Positions 41,528-53,164 of a stretch of DNA of 64,000 nt are shown here, in pieces. This DNA comes from Citrobacter youngae (GTDB lineage Bacteria > Pseudomonadota > Gammaproteobacteria > Enterobacterales > Enterobacteriaceae), in assembly GCF_003818115.1 (NCBI RefSeq), contig NZ_RPOI01000010.1, positions 62,001 through 126,000 of the forward strand. The letters run 5' to 3'. The first letter of the stretch is position 1; each line of letters begins with the position of its first letter. The position numbers and the translations under genes were made by a program. The notes below the pieces were generated by a model. It was given only the letters and a program-made list of their open reading frames with translations. It was not told the DNA's origin and made no database searches.

Positions 41528-42243
41528 TGAGACAGCGCGTGGGAACCTCGTTCACGCGCGCTGTTAATCCACATCCTGCTCCCGTTGAGGGCGATAACCG
41601 TCAGGATCATGTATTCCAGCGACATGGCATACACCCCTTGCAGGGCAAAGATCACCACACTGATTACGTTGATGATTACCCACAGCAGCCAGTTTTCAAC
41701 GTATTTGCGCGTCATCAGGATCATCGCCACAATCGATAGCACCATCATGCAGGAATCCCAGAACGGGAACGCATCGGGTTGCAGTTCAGGCACAGCAACC
41801 TGTAACCCCAATGTCTGCATTATGTTGACCGCAATGCGAGTCAGGAACGCAAATACCGGATCGATATAGACCGACATCAGGCCGATCGCTACCACGCAGG
41901 CCGCCAGCCAGCCCAGCGCTTTTGGTAACGGTAGCCAGCGAATTTTAAGTTCCGCTTCATGCTGGCTGGTTTGCCGGGACCAGGCGTACCAGCCGTAGAT
42001 GTTGGCGGCAAAGAAAAAGACTTGCAGCAACAGGCTGGCATAAAGCTGGATCTGAAAGAAGATAATCGCGAACAGCGTGACGTTTATCAGGCCGAAGAAG
42101 TAATTGCTGATTTTTTCAAGGCTCGCCAGGCCAATACACAGCAACCCGGCAATCGTCCCCACGGCTTCGATCCACGACAGATCGTAACCACCCGCGCCAA
42201 TCGGAATATGTACCAGGATGTTCTGCGTGCTAAAAAAGTCCAT
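41524..42243 (-). CDS. pnuC: Nicotinamide riboside transporter PnuC
   Basis: 239 residues, as in E. coli. Seven-helix membrane protein that takes up nicotinamide riboside by facilitated diffusion, driven by phosphorylation inside the cell. The substrate motif region WxxWxxN-like YGWYAWSR and [14 protein letters not shown] are visible. It forms a nadA-pnuC operon, 27 bases after nadA, and shares NadR control. Confidence 0.95.
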   Translation of the reverse strand: MDFFSTQNILVHIPIGAGGYDLSWIEAVGTIAGLLCIGLASLEKISNYFFGLINVTLFAIIFFQIQLYASLLLQVFFFAANIYGWYAWSRQTSQHEAELKIRWLPLPKALGWLAACVVAIGLMSVYIDPVFAFLTRIAVNIMQTLGLQVAVPELQPDAFPFWDSCMMVLSIVAMILMTRKYVENWLLWVIINVISVVIFALQGVYAMSLEYMILTVIALNGSRMWINSARERGSHALSH

Positions 42244-42270
42244 CTTTTCCCCCAGAGCAAAAATAAATAA

Positions 42271-43314
42271 TTAAGCTCGAAGTGTAGCCGCAAATTCCAA
42301 CATGCGGTTTAACGGCAACAACGCCCCTTCTCGCAGCGCAGCATCAACATGTATCTCATGAGCCGCTCCGCCTTGTTCCAGGCCCTCAGCAATCGCCTTG
42401 AGGCCGTTCATCGCCATCCACGGACAATGCGCACAGCTGCGACAGGTTGCCCCCTCACCGGCTGTCGGCGCTTCAAGCAATTCTTTATCCGGAACGGCCT
42501 GCTGCATTTTGTAAAAAATGCCCCGGTCAGTCGCCACAATCAGCTGCTTATGCGGTAACGATTTAGCTGCGGTGATGAGCTGGCTGGTTGAGCCAACCGC
42601 ATCGGCCATATCAACGATAGACTGAGGGGACTCTGGGTGCACCAATATTGCGGCATCAGGGTAAAGCGCTTTCATACGCGATAAAGCCTGGGTTTTAAAT
42701 TCGTCGTGAACAATACAGGCTCCCTGCCAACAGAGCACATCTGCGCCGGTCTGTTTTTGCACGTAGTTGCCCAGATGTCTGTCCGGGGCCCAGATGATTT
42801 TTTCACCTAAACTATCAAGGTGCTCAATAAGTTCTACCGCGATACTGGACGTGACAACCCAGTCCGCTCGCGCTTTAACGGCTGCGGAGGTATTGGCGTA
42901 AACCACCACGGTACGATCAGGATGCGCATCGCAAAACGCGCTGAAAGCATCAATCGGACAACCCAGATCTAATGAACATTCCGCCTGTAAGGTCGGCATC
43001 AGGATAGTCTTTTCCGGGCTGAGGATTTTGGCGGTTTCCCCCATAAACCTCACTCCTGCAACCAACAGCGTAGAGGCAGAATGTTTTGAGCCGAACCGCG
43101 CCATCTCCAGAGAATCAGAAATACAGCCACCGGTCTCTTCGGCCAATTGCTGAATTTCAGGATCGGTGTAATAGTGCGCGACCATAACGGCATCACGTTC
43201 TTTCAACAGTCGCTTGATTTTTTCACGATAAAATTGCTTTTCATCCGCACTCAGCAGCGCTGGCTTCGGCGGAAACGGATAAATTGCTGCTTCTGGATCA
43301 AACATCACGCTCAT
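42271..43314 (-). CDS. nadA: Quinolinate synthase NadA
   Basis: 347 residues, as in E. coli. [4Fe-4S] enzyme that condenses iminoaspartate with dihydroxyacetone phosphate to quinolinate in NAD synthesis. Cluster cysteines are in [21 protein letters not shown] and [17 protein letters not shown] and HPESP blocks are conserved. First gene of nadA-pnuC, with a NadR box upstream. Confidence 0.97.
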   Translation of the reverse strand: MSVMFDPEAAIYPFPPKPALLSADEKQFYREKIKRLLKERDAVMVAHYYTDPEIQQLAEETGGCISDSLEMARFGSKHSASTLLVAGVRFMGETAKILSPEKTILMPTLQAECSLDLGCPIDAFSAFCDAHPDRTVVVYANTSAAVKARADWVVTSSIAVELIEHLDSLGEKIIWAPDRHLGNYVQKQTGADVLCWQGACIVHDEFKTQALSRMKALYPDAAILVHPESPQSIVDMADAVGSTSQLITAAKSLPHKQLIVATDRGIFYKMQQAVPDKELLEAPTAGEGATCRSCAHCPWMAMNGLKAIAEGLEQGGAAHEIHVDAALREGALLPLNRMLEFAATLRA

Positions 43315-43387
43315 CTTGCTTTCTCATTTTACTGGCTTAACGAAATAACCGATTAAAAGCGTGACGCACGCCATATTCGGTTAGAAT

Positions 43388-43405
43388 TGTTTTGTATGCT
43401 AAACA
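43388..43405. promoter_or_regulatory. NadR box of nadA-pnuC
   Basis: TGTTTTGTATGCTAAACA fits the 18-bp NadR palindrome TGTTTA-N6-TAAACA with one mismatch. It lies about 75 bp upstream of nadA. Confidence 0.85.
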
Positions 43406-43450
43406 AGATAGCGGATTGGTGTAAGAAAGTCACAAGAATTGCGTGTGATG

Positions 43451-43534
43451 CATGCCGAATGGCGACTGACGTCTTATCCGGCCTACATGAGTCGTGTCGT
43501 CTGTAGGGCTGATAAGCGAAACACATCAGGCAAG
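43451..43534. repeat. REP/BIME repeat upstream of nadA
   Basis: Degenerate inverted REP units: CCGAATGGCGACTGACGTC...TTATCCGGCCTAC and CTGTAGGGCTGATAAGCGAAAC...CATCAGGC. They separate the tRNA operon end from the nadA promoter. Confidence 0.7.
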
Positions 43535-43564
43535 CAGGTTCGAATCAAAAATCCTGCGCATAGC

Positions 43565-43591
43565 AAAAAGGCGCCTTTAGGGCGCCTTTTT
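43565..43591 (-). terminator. Terminator of the tRNA operon
   Basis: AAAAAGGCGCC / GGCGCCTTTTT perfect stem with a 5-base loop and T-run, directly after the last tRNA gene. Confidence 0.92.
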
Positions 43592-43595
43592 ACAC

Positions 43596-43671
43596 TGGTG
43601 GGGCGTGCAGGATTCGAACCTGCGACCAATTGATTAAAAGTCAACTGCTCTACCAACTGAGCTAACGCCCC
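43596..43671 (-). tRNA. tRNA-Lys(UUU), variant acceptor stem
   Basis: 76 nt with encoded CCA. Anticodon loop CTTTTAA gives anticodon UUU. The T arm is GGTTCGAATCC. The acceptor reads GGGGCGT / ACGCCCC, where the sister gene has GGGTCGT / ACGACCC: pair 4-69 has changed from T-A to G-C with pairing kept. Confidence 0.97.
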
Positions 43672-43674
43672 GAG

Positions 43675-43750
43675 TGGTGGGTGATGACGGGATCGAACCG
43701 CCGACCCCCTCCTTGTAAGGGAGGTGCTCTCCCAGCTGAGCTAATCACCC
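43675..43750 (-). tRNA. tRNA-Val(UAC)
   Basis: 76 nt with encoded CCA; acceptor GGGTGAT / ATCACCC; anticodon loop CTTACAA gives UAC; T arm CGGTTCGATCCCG. It lies three bases from the flanking tRNA-Lys in one operon, similar to the lysT-valT locus of E. coli but with fewer genes. Confidence 0.97.
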
Positions 43751-43786
43751 GATACTACGCTGGATACTACTTACTAACTGAGTTAG

Positions 43787-43804
43787 TGGTGGGTCGTGCA
43801 GGAT
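43787..43804 (-). pseudogene. 18-nt 3' remnant of a tRNA-Lys gene
   Basis: TGGTGGGTCGTGCAGGAT is identical to the 3' end (CCA, acceptor and part of the T arm) of the tRNA-Lys at 43888-43963, but the rest of the tRNA is missing. The following 83 bases hold short stem-loops such as CGTTGC-TTAC-GCAACG. It looks like the scar of recombination within a tandem tRNA array. Confidence 0.7.
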
Positions 43805-43887
43805 GACTCGACTTCGTCTCGCCCTACGGGCCGTTGCTTACGCAACGTTATCCTTCACGTTTTACAATCGCGTTCCACCTTAGCGAT

Positions 43888-43963
43888 TGGTGGGTCGTGC
43901 AGGATTCGAACCTGCGACCAATTGATTAAAAGTCAACTGCTCTACCAACTGAGCTAACGACCC
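43888..43963 (-). tRNA. tRNA-Lys(UUU)
   Basis: 76 nt with encoded CCA; acceptor GGGTCGT / ACGACCC identical to the E. coli tRNA-Lys; anticodon UUU in CTTTTAA. First tRNA of the operon in transcription order. Confidence 0.97.
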
Positions 43964-44087
43964 ACTTTTGCGCTGCTTTTGGTTTGTTTGATATCCCTTG
44001 GCAACGGCGGCATATATTACTGATTTCAGATTTTAGCGCAACAAAAATTTCGATGTAAATTACTCAACTGCTTAGGAATCACACGAC

Positions 44088-44117
44088 GCGACCAGAAATA
44101 ACACGATTTCTGGTCGC
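44088..44117. terminator. Perfect 12-bp inverted repeat after cpoB
   Basis: GCGACCAGAAAT / ATTTCTGGTCGC with a 6-base loop, ten bases beyond the cpoB stop. No strong T-run follows, so it may be a 3'-end stabilising or weak terminator stem. Confidence 0.6.
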
Positions 44118-44127
44118 ATGGTGTGCA

Positions 44128-44916
44128 TTACATCGCGCCAAGGCGTTTTTGCGCTTGTTTCGCGCCATCAGTACCAGGGTATTTAGTGATAACCTGCTGA
44201 TAAACCGCTTTCGCTTTTGCTGTGTCACCCTTGTCCTGCATGATGACGCCGACTTTGTACATCGCGTCTGCAGCCTTCGGTGATTTCGGGAAGTTTTTAA
44301 CTACGGATGCAAAATAGAACGCTGCATCATCTTTTTTACCCTTGTTGTAATTCAACTGACCGAGCCAGTAATTCGCATTGGGCAGGTAAGTAGAATCCGG
44401 GTACTTTTTGATGAAGTTCTGAAATGCAACGATCGCATCATCCTGACGGGATTTATCCTGCACCAGGGCGATTGCCGCATTGTAATCAGTATTCGCATCG
44501 CCAGTTTGCGCCGGTGCGCCTGACGAAGCTGCAGCACCCGCATCGGGTGCCGGGGTTGCCGCCCCACTCTGATCGCCAGCCGCAGATTGCGCCGCAGGCG
44601 CGCTACCGCTGCCAAGATTATTCATCTGCAGCAATATCTGTTTTTGGCGTTCAACAACCTGATTCAGCTGATACTGACTTTCCTGAATTTGACCACGCAG
44701 GGCATCAATATCGGACTGATTATCGGAGAGTTGTTGCTGGAGTTGGGTTAAAAGCTGACTGTGAGCGTTAGAAATACGCTCGAGTTGAGTGACGCGGTCT
44801 TCGACCGAGCCAGAGCCGACACTACTGATTGGCGCCTGAGCAAAAGCGGCCCAGGGGGCCGCTATGCCAACCAGTAACGACAGACTCAACAGATGATGTC
44901 TGAAGTTACTGCTCAT
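44128..44916 (-). CDS. cpoB: Cell division coordinator CpoB
   Basis: 262 residues. Periplasmic protein that links peptidoglycan synthesis by PBP1B to Tol-Pal outer-membrane constriction. Signal peptide to about residue 26 (AAFA), N-terminal trimerising coiled coil (about 35-100, VTQLERISNAHSQLLTQL), an Ala/Gly/Pro-rich linker (about 100-140) and C-terminal TPR repeats (YPDSTYLPNANYWLGQL, FPKSPKAADAMYKVG, YPGTDGAKQAQKRL). Last gene of the tol-pal cluster, nine bases after pal. Confidence 0.95.
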   Translation of the reverse strand: MSSNFRHHLLSLSLLVGIAAPWAAFAQAPISSVGSGSVEDRVTQLERISNAHSQLLTQLQQQLSDNQSDIDALRGQIQESQYQLNQVVERQKQILLQMNNLGSGSAPAAQSAAGDQSGAATPAPDAGAAASSGAPAQTGDANTDYNAAIALVQDKSRQDDAIVAFQNFIKKYPDSTYLPNANYWLGQLNYNKGKKDDAAFYFASVVKNFPKSPKAADAMYKVGVIMQDKGDTAKAKAVYQQVITKYPGTDGAKQAQKRLGAM

Positions 44917-44925
44917 GCAATTCTC

Positions 44926-45468
<543 letters not shown>

Positions 45469-45478
45469 TTATTTATTA

Positions 45479-46771
45479 TCACAGATACGGCGACCAGGCA
45501 GGGAATTTAACCTGACCATCAGTTGCCGGAAGACGCGCTTTGAAACGCCCATCTGTAGAAACCAAATTCAGCACGGATCCCATCCCCTGAGAAGAGCTGT
45601 AGATTACCATAGTGCCGTTAGGTGCCAGACTTGGCGTTTCGTCCAGGAACGTTGACGACAGAACTTGTACGCCACCCGCTACCAGATCTTGTTTGGCAAT
45701 GTGCTGCTGACCATTAGCCGAGCTTACCATTACCATAAACTTACCGTCGCTGCTGACATCAGCATCCTGGTTTTGTGAACCTTCCCAGGTAATACGCTGC
45801 GGAGCACCGCCGTTGACGTTAACTTTATACACCTGCGGACGACCGGCCTGGTCAGACGTAAAGGCCAGGTTTTGGCTGTCCGGGAACCAGGTAGGTTCCG
45901 TGTTGTTGCTACGACCATCAGTGACCTGACGGATCTGACCAGAACCGATGTCCATGACATACAGATTCAGGCTACCGGTTTTAGACAGGGCAAACGCCAG
46001 TTTGCTGCCATCCGGAGAAAACGCAGGTGCACCGTTGTGACGCGGGAACGAAGCAACCTGACGCACTGCGCCGTTGGACAACGTCTGAATAACCAGCGCT
46101 GAACGACCGCTTTCGAAGGTAACGTAGGCCAGTTTAGAACCGTCCGGAGACCACGCCGGAGACATCAGCGGCTGCGGAGAGCGGTGAACGACAAACTGGT
46201 TGTAACCATCGTAGTCAGACACACGTAATTCGTACGGGAACTGACCACCGTTCGTCTGAACAACATACGCGATACGAGTACGGAATGCGCCCTTAATACC
46301 AGTCAGTTTTTCAAAAACTTCGTCACTTGCGGTATGGCCCGCATAACGCAGCCACTGCTTGTTCACTTTATATGTGTTCTGTGCCAGTACGGTACCTGGT
46401 GCGCCACCGGTATCAACCAGTTGATATGCAACGCTATAGGAACCATCCGGGTTTGGCGTAACCTGGCCAACCACTACGGCATCAATACCCAGGGCAGACC
46501 ATGCAGCAGGCTGAACTTCAGCCGCAGTCCCCGGCTGCTGCGGCAGGCGAGAACGGTCTAATGGGTTAAATTTACCGCTGTTACGCAGGTCAGCACCTAC
46601 GATACCACCGATATCTTCAGGTGCAGCGCCCGGCCCTGCCCACTGGAACGGGACAACACCAATCGGGCGTGCCGAGTCCACCCCTTGGGTGATCTCGATA
46701 CGTACTTCTGCATGCAGCACTGCTGCCCACAGCATCAGAAAACCAAATGCTACTCGTAATGCCTGCTTCAT
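45479..46771 (-). CDS. tolB: Tol-Pal system protein TolB
   Basis: 430 residues from the ATG at 46771 ([15 protein letters not shown]), as in E. coli. An adjacent ATG at 46774 is too close to GGGAG. Periplasmic protein with a signal peptide, an N-terminal alpha/beta domain that contacts TolA and a six-bladed beta-propeller (repeats [47 protein letters not shown]) that binds Pal. Colicin A/E-type TolB boxes use the same surface. Confidence 0.97.
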   Translation of the reverse strand: MKQALRVAFGFLMLWAAVLHAEVRIEITQGVDSARPIGVVPFQWAGPGAAPEDIGGIVGADLRNSGKFNPLDRSRLPQQPGTAAEVQPAAWSALGIDAVVVGQVTPNPDGSYSVAYQLVDTGGAPGTVLAQNTYKVNKQWLRYAGHTASDEVFEKLTGIKGAFRTRIAYVVQTNGGQFPYELRVSDYDGYNQFVVHRSPQPLMSPAWSPDGSKLAYVTFESGRSALVIQTLSNGAVRQVASFPRHNGAPAFSPDGSKLAFALSKTGSLNLYVMDIGSGQIRQVTDGRSNNTEPTWFPDSQNLAFTSDQAGRPQVYKVNVNGGAPQRITWEGSQNQDADVSSDGKFMVMVSSANGQQHIAKQDLVAGGVQVLSSTFLDETPSLAPNGTMVIYSSSQGMGSVLNLVSTDGRFKARLPATDGQVKFPAWSPYL

Positions 46772-46899
46772 CATATCTCCCTTATCTGGACGGAACGCCC
46801 ACGATAATTTAGCAGAATGTTAACAAACTCAAATACACAAAACTACCAGAACTCTGTCTCAACCTTAGACTGTTTCCCCCGATTCCTCAGGGGTCGTTA

Positions 46900-48156
46900 T
46901 TACAGTTTAAAGTCCAGTTTGGCATCTTTTACTTTTTCATAAACAGCCTGGCTAGGCGGCTTAGGAATTCTGGCTGTTTTCGCAGCCGTCAGCGCAGCCT
47001 GGCACAATGCCGGATCCCCGCCCTCTTCGGTCACATCCAGTAGCAGACCATCAGGCGCTAACTTGATATGTAATACGCAGGATTTACCCGCATACAAATC
47101 GGCGCCATACAGACGACTCTGAATCGCATTACGAATTTGAGATGCGTAAGCACTGATATCAGCGCCAGATGCACCGCCATTTGCACCACTTGTACCACTA
47201 TCTTTCGCCGGTTGGCCGTTTCCTTTCGCTCCACCGCCCGATTTCGGTGCATTCTTACCGGAGCTTAAGTCACCTAATAAGTCGTCAACACCCGAAGCGG
47301 CAGCGGCTTTTTCGGCAGCGGCTTTTTTCGCAGCAGCGGCTTTATCTGCCGCAGCTTTCTTATCGGCAGCAGCTTTCTCGGCTGCAGCCTTTTTATCTGC
47401 TGCAGCTTTTTCAGCAGCAGCTTTCTTGTCAGCGGCAGCCTTTTCAGCAGCGGCAGCTTTCGCGGCGGCGGCTTTTTCTGCTTTCTCAGCGGCAGCTTTC
47501 TCGGCTGCTGCTTGCTTAGCGGCTTCAGCCTGTGCTTTCTTCGCAGCGTCCGCGGCTGCCTTAGCAGCTTGTGCTTCGGCAACCTTCTTAGCATCGGCAG
47601 CCGCTTTTGCAGCTTCCGCCTCAGCTTTCTTCTGGGCATCAGCAGCGGCTTTCTTCGCGGCATCTGCCGCTTGTTTCGCCTGAGCATCTGCTTTAGCTTT
47701 CGCATCTGCAGCAGCCTTCGCCGCAGCCTCTTCAGCCTGCTTTTGTTGCTCCTGTGCTTTCGCCGCAGCGGCTTCAGCCTGTTTCTGCTGTTCCGCCTGC
47801 TCGCGCACTTTTTCCTGCGCCGCTAAACGTTCTTTTTCCAGCTGTTTCAGACGCTCTTGCTCTGCCGCCTGCTTCTCACGAAGCTCTTCGGCCTGCTGCT
47901 GCGCCTGTTTCTCACGCTGTTCTTCTGCACGTTTCGCACTTGCCTGCTGTTGCTGCTGCCTGTCGTACTGTTGAACAACAGCACCAGGATCGACCATAAC
48001 GGCGTCGATGGACGAACCGCCACCGCCGCCGGCTGAAGCATCAATGTGCTCATCGAACGAACTCCAGATCAGCGCTGCAAATAAAATGACATGCAGCACC
48101 GCTGAAATAATTATCGCCCTTTTGAGCTTGTCGTTTTGTTCGGTTGCCTTTGACAC
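46900..48156 (-). CDS. tolA: Tol-Pal system protein TolA
   Basis: 418 residues (E. coli 421). Spans the periplasm and couples the proton motive force via TolQR to TolB/Pal; also the entry receptor for group A colicins and filamentous phages. One transmembrane helix (about 13-35), a very long helical domain II (about 60-310) rich in Ala, Lys and Glu with tandem units such as AAADKKAAAEK, and globular domain III (about 320-418) with ADISAYASQIRNAIQSRL and SCVLHIKLAPDG. The DNA repeats behind domain II make this stretch prone to length change. Confidence 0.96.
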   Translation of the reverse strand: MSKATEQNDKLKRAIIISAVLHVILFAALIWSSFDEHIDASAGGGGGSSIDAVMVDPGAVVQQYDRQQQQQASAKRAEEQREKQAQQQAEELREKQAAEQERLKQLEKERLAAQEKVREQAEQQKQAEAAAAKAQEQQKQAEEAAAKAAADAKAKADAQAKQAADAAKKAAADAQKKAEAEAAKAAADAKKVAEAQAAKAAADAAKKAQAEAAKQAAAEKAAAEKAEKAAAAKAAAAEKAAADKKAAAEKAAADKKAAAEKAAADKKAAADKAAAAKKAAAEKAAAASGVDDLLGDLSSGKNAPKSGGGAKGNGQPAKDSGTSGANGGASGADISAYASQIRNAIQSRLYGADLYAGKSCVLHIKLAPDGLLLDVTEEGGDPALCQAALTAAKTARIPKPPSQAVYEKVKDAKLDFKL

Positions 48157-48220
48157 TCTCGGTTCCCAAAAAACTGTTCGCCTGTTACGCGCTATCTTTC
48201 AAGCCAGCAAAACGCCGTCA

Positions 48221-48649
48221 TCAGATTGGCTGCGTCATCAAGCCAACCGATTTAACGCCTGCACTGTGTAACAAGTTCAGCGCTTTAATTATTTCATCAT
48301 AAGGCACGTCTTTCGCACCACCGATTAAAAATACCGTTTTCGGATTGGTCTGCAGGCGGCTCTTCGCTTCCGCGATAACCTGCTCCGGCGGCAGCTGATC
48401 CATCCTGTCTTTTTCAACCACCACGCTGTATTGCCCAACACCGGAAACTTCAATAATGACCGGTGGCTCGTCGTTACTGCTGACGGCTTGCGATTCAGTC
48501 GCATCCGGCAGGTCGACTTCCACACTCTGCGTAATGATCGGCGCGGTTGCCATAAAGATCAGCAACAGCACCAGCAGTACGTCGAGCAACGGTACAATAT
48601 TGATTTCAGACTTAAGTTCGCGACGACCTCGTCCACGCGTTCTGGCCAT
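48221..48649 (-). CDS. tolR: Tol-Pal system protein TolR
   Basis: 142 residues, as in E. coli. ExbD family: one transmembrane helix (about 18-38, INIVPLLDVLLVLLLIFM) whose aspartate D23 lies in the proton path, then a periplasmic dimerisation domain. Works with TolQ as the energising channel. It starts three bases after tolQ. Confidence 0.97.
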   Translation of the reverse strand: MARTRGRGRRELKSEINIVPLLDVLLVLLLIFMATAPIITQSVEVDLPDATESQAVSSNDEPPVIIEVSGVGQYSVVVEKDRMDQLPPEQVIAEAKSRLQTNPKTVFLIGGAKDVPYDEIIKALNLLHSAGVKSVGLMTQPI

Positions 48650-48652
48650 GGT

Positions 48653-49746
<1,094 letters not shown>

Positions 49747-50019
49747 TCTTACTGCCTCTTTGTTGGCTTCGCCCACTCACACCGGTCGCTTAACGTTGTA
49801 AGCGCCTGGTGACTCGCGTTCTTGCCGCCGCGATGCATCAAGAATGTCGTTGTATATCGCGCTGTCTTCACTTTACATCCCGGTAATGCAATTAGGTTAG
49901 TGCTTTCAAACTTCGCTACTATACGCGCGGGAATGGTGCTTTGGAATGGGGGAAAGTAAACGGAGAGTAAAAAATTATGGGCTTATGCAAGCCCATAAAT
50001 ATTTAAGGATGTTTCTTAT

Positions 50020-50313
50020 TCAAAAGAAGAAGAAAATCAGACCAACAACGAGGACGATATCTGCGATCAGCGGGCAGAAGATGCCCTGCCAGTGTACGGC
50101 GCGAGGACGAAAGCCAACGCCGTGAATGATGCCTGCGCAGACCGCCCACATCAGCAGAAAACCATGCCAGATTTCAAGCGTACTGGTTTTAGCTGCGAAA
50201 CGTGACGGATCCCAGAATATGCAGCCGGCCAACACGATTGCCAGCACAAAGGAAAGCGCCCGCAAGGGGCGCTTGTCCATCGCGTTGTATACCACCGCGA
50301 TAATGTTGATCAT
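50020..50313 (-). CDS. ybgE: Cyd operon protein YbgE
   Basis: 97 residues from the ATG at 50313, as in E. coli. Small hydrophobic protein with about three transmembrane segments, of unknown function, always encoded at the end of the cyd operon. The motif AMDKRPLRALSF is conserved. Its start overlaps the cydX stop (TGATG). Confidence 0.93.
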   Translation of the reverse strand: MINIIAVVYNAMDKRPLRALSFVLAIVLAGCIFWDPSRFAAKTSTLEIWHGFLLMWAVCAGIIHGVGFRPRAVHWQGIFCPLIADIVLVVGLIFFFF

Positions 50314-50426
50314 CAACTGTCTTCTTGTCCGGCCTTGCCTGATTCAACGTGCTCAAGCGCCAGCGCTGTGATTATCCCAAATGCACAGGCAAGAAGCGTT
50401 CCCAAAATCCATGCGAAATACCACAT
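50313..50426 (-). CDS. cydX: Cytochrome bd-I subunit CydX
   Basis: 37-residue small membrane subunit (MWYFAWILGTLLACAFGII...), almost identical to E. coli CydX (YbgT). Its single helix stabilises the heme b558/b595/d environment of the oxidase. It lies 14 bases after cydB, with AAGGAGC as ribosome site, and is translationally linked to ybgE by the TGATG overlap. Confidence 0.95.
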   Translation of the reverse strand: MWYFAWILGTLLACAFGIITALALEHVESGKAGQEDS

Positions 50427-50440
50427 TTTAAGCTCCTTAC

Positions 50441-51580
50441 TTAGTACAGAGAGTGGGTGTTGCTTTCAATATCTTCTTTGGTGATGCGACCAAACATCTT
50501 CCAGTAACACCAGCCGGTGTACAGCAGAATGATCGGTACGAACACACAAGCTACATACGTCATCAGATTCAGCGTCAGCTGGCTGGACGTTGCATCCCAC
50601 ATGGTCAGACTCGCATTCATCATGGTGCTGGATGGCATCACAAACGGGAACATCGCGATACCGGCAGTCAGGATGATGCAGGCTAACGTCAGTGAGGAGA
50701 AGATGAACGCCCAGGCCCCTTTCTCCATACGGGAAGTCAGAATGGTCAACAGCGGCAGAACCACGCCCAACGCCGGAACCAGCCACAGAATAGGTGCATT
50801 GTTAAAGTTCACCATCCATGCGCCCGCTTCACGCGCCACTTCTTTGGTCATCGGGTTAGAAGCGGCGTGGTGATCCAGTGCGGAAGTCACAACATAACCA
50901 TCAATACCGTAAATAACCCAAACGCCGGCCAGTGCGAAGCAAACCAGAGTCACCAGCGCCGCAACCTGTGAGGTGGTACGTGCACGCAGATGTAGTTCGC
51001 CTACGGTACGCATCTGCAGATAGGTTGCGCCCTGAGTGATGATCATCCCTACGCTCACAACCCCTGCCAGCAGACCAAACGGATTCAGCAGTTGGAAGAA
51101 GTTACCGGTGTAGTACAAGCGCATGTACTCATCCATGTGGAACGGAACACCTTGCAGCAGGTTGCCAAACGCAACACCGATAACCAGCGGCGGCACGAAG
51201 CTACCGATGAAGATGCCCCAGTCCCACATGTTGCGCCAGCGCATGTCTTCGATCTTGGAGCGGTAATCAAAACCGACCGGACGGAAGAACAAAGACGCCA
51301 GTACCAGGATCATCGCCACATAGAAACCGGAGAACGCAGCGGCATACACCATCGGCCAGGCAGCGAACAGTGCGCCACCCGCGGTGATGAGCCAAACCTG
51401 GTTACCGTCCCAGTGCGGGGCGATGGAGTTAATCATAATTCGACGCTCGGTATCATTACGACCGAGGAAACGGGTGAGCATGCCCACCCCCATGTCGAAG
51501 CCATCAGTGACCGCAAAACCAATCAGCAGAATGCCAACCAGCAGCCACCAGATAAAACGCAATACTTCATAATCGATCAT
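50441..51580 (-). CDS. cydB: Cytochrome bd-I ubiquinol oxidase subunit II
   Basis: 379 residues, as in E. coli. Nine-helix integral membrane subunit that pairs with CydA in the high-affinity terminal oxidase used at low oxygen. Conserved GFAVTDGFDMGVGML (N-terminal quinol oxidase signature), WDGNQVWLITAGGALFAAWP and FRPVGFDYRSK are present. It follows cydA by 15 bases. Confidence 0.98.
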   Translation of the reverse strand: MIDYEVLRFIWWLLVGILLIGFAVTDGFDMGVGMLTRFLGRNDTERRIMINSIAPHWDGNQVWLITAGGALFAAWPMVYAAAFSGFYVAMILVLASLFFRPVGFDYRSKIEDMRWRNMWDWGIFIGSFVPPLVIGVAFGNLLQGVPFHMDEYMRLYYTGNFFQLLNPFGLLAGVVSVGMIITQGATYLQMRTVGELHLRARTTSQVAALVTLVCFALAGVWVIYGIDGYVVTSALDHHAASNPMTKEVAREAGAWMVNFNNAPILWLVPALGVVLPLLTILTSRMEKGAWAFIFSSLTLACIILTAGIAMFPFVMPSSTMMNASLTMWDATSSQLTLNLMTYVACVFVPIILLYTGWCYWKMFGRITKEDIESNTHSLY

Positions 51581-51595
51581 TTGACGACTCCTGTC

Positions 51596-53164
51596 TTAGC
51601 GTGCCGGCTGAGAAGTCACAGTGGACTGCTCGTAGTGATAACGACCGGTTTTCAGGCTACTCGGCCCAAGGCGTGCGAACTTGAACATCAGATACAGTTC
51701 AGCCACCAGGAACAGGGTATACAGGCCGCAAATCAACAGCATCGAGAAGATGAGGTCGCCAGCGGTCAGCGAAGAGTTCGCTACGGCTGTTGGTAACACT
51801 TCACCAATCGCCCACGGTTGACGACCGTACTCTGCGACAAACCAACCGGATTCAATAGCAATCCACGGCAGCGGAATCGCATACAGCGCGGTGCGCAGCA
51901 GCCATTTTTTCTCGCCGATACGATTACGAATCACGGTCCAGAAGGACACAGCAATGATAGCCAGCATCAGGATGCCGCACGCCACCATAATACGGAATGC
52001 GAAGTACAGCGGTGCAACACGAGGGATAGAGTCTTTCGTGGCTTGCTGAATTTGCGCTTCGGTCGCGTCGGTGACGTTGTCCGTGTAGCGTTTCAGCAGC
52101 AGACCATAGCCCAGATCTTTCTTCATGCTGTTGAACTGGTCGCGAACAGCCTGATCGGTAGAACCTGCACGCAGTTCTTCCAGCAGTTGATACGCTTTCA
52201 TCCCGTTACGGATACGCTCTTCGTGCTGCACCATCAGATCTTTCAGACCAATGACCGGTGTATCAACGGAGCGGGTAGCGATGATGCCCAGGGCATAAGG
52301 AATTTGAATCGCAAAATGGTTTTCCTGCGCATCCTGGTCCGGAATACCGAACAGCGTAAAGGATGCCGGTGCAGGTTGAGTTTCCCACTCGGCTTCAATA
52401 GCAGCAAGTTTGGTTTTCTGCACGTCGCCCATTTCGTAACCAGATTCATCACCCAGAACGATAACAGACAGAATGGCAGCCATACCAAAGCTGGCAGCGA
52501 TAGCAAAAGAACGTTTAGCAAACGCGAAGTCACGGCCGCGCAGCATATAGTAGGAGCTGATACCCAGAACGAACATCGCGCCACAAACATAACCAGAAGC
52601 CACAGTGTGAACAAATTTCACCTGTGCTACCGGGTTGAGCACCAGTTCAGAGAAGCTCAGCATCTCCATACGCATGGTTTCAAAGTTGAAATCCGCAGCG
52701 ATTGGGTTTTGCATCCAGCCGTTCGCAACCAGAATCCACAGTGCGGACAGGTTTGAACCTAAGGCCACCAGCCAGGTGACGCACATATGCTGGACTTTAC
52801 CCAAACGGTCCCAGCCGAAGAAGAACAGACCTACAAAGGTGGATTCGAGGAAGAAGGCCATCAAACCTTCAATCGCCAGCGGCGCACCGAAAATATCCCC
52901 TACATAGTGGGAATAGTAAGACCAGTTAGTCCCGAACTGGAACTCCATGGTCAGACCGGTTGCCACACCCAGAGCGAAGTTGATACCAAACAACTTGCCC
53001 CAGAACTTGGTCATATCTTTATAAATCTGTTTGCCGGAAAGGACGTAGACCGTTTCCATGATGGCCAACAAGAACGCCATACCGAGCGTCAGTGGCACAA
53101 ACAGGAAGTGGTACATCGCGGTCAAGGCAAACTGTAAGCGCGACAGTTCGACTATATCTAACAT
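51596..53164 (-). CDS. cydA: Cytochrome bd-I ubiquinol oxidase subunit I
   Basis: 522 residues from the ATG at 53164 ([21 protein letters not shown]), as in E. coli; a preceding ATG lies too close to GGAGTC. Carries all three hemes: H19 is the heme ligand in MYHFLF, and the other heme-site segments (FVHTVASGY and MVACG) are conserved. The Q-loop includes [23 protein letters not shown]. First gene of cydABX-ybgE, with an FNR box about 340 bp upstream. Confidence 0.98.
   Translation of the reverse strand: MLDIVELSRLQFALTAMYHFLFVPLTLGMAFLLAIMETVYVLSGKQIYKDMTKFWGKLFGINFALGVATGLTMEFQFGTNWSYYSHYVGDIFGAPLAIEGLMAFFLESTFVGLFFFGWDRLGKVQHMCVTWLVALGSNLSALWILVANGWMQNPIAADFNFETMRMEMLSFSELVLNPVAQVKFVHTVASGYVCGAMFVLGISSYYMLRGRDFAFAKRSFAIAASFGMAAILSVIVLGDESGYEMGDVQKTKLAAIEAEWETQPAPASFTLFGIPDQDAQENHFAIQIPYALGIIATRSVDTPVIGLKDLMVQHEERIRNGMKAYQLLEELRAGSTDQAVRDQFNSMKKDLGYGLLLKRYTDNVTDATEAQIQQATKDSIPRVAPLYFAFRIMVACGILMLAIIAVSFWTVIRNRIGEKKWLLRTALYAIPLPWIAIESGWFVAEYGRQPWAIGEVLPTAVANSSLTAGDLIFSMLLICGLYTLFLVAELYLMFKFARLGPSSLKTGRYHYEQSTVTSQPAR

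Noticed and set aside
47426-47826. Long Ala- or Leu/Ser-rich frames opposite tolA
   Set aside because: They mirror the repetitive Ala/Lys codons of tolA domain II and have no independent support.
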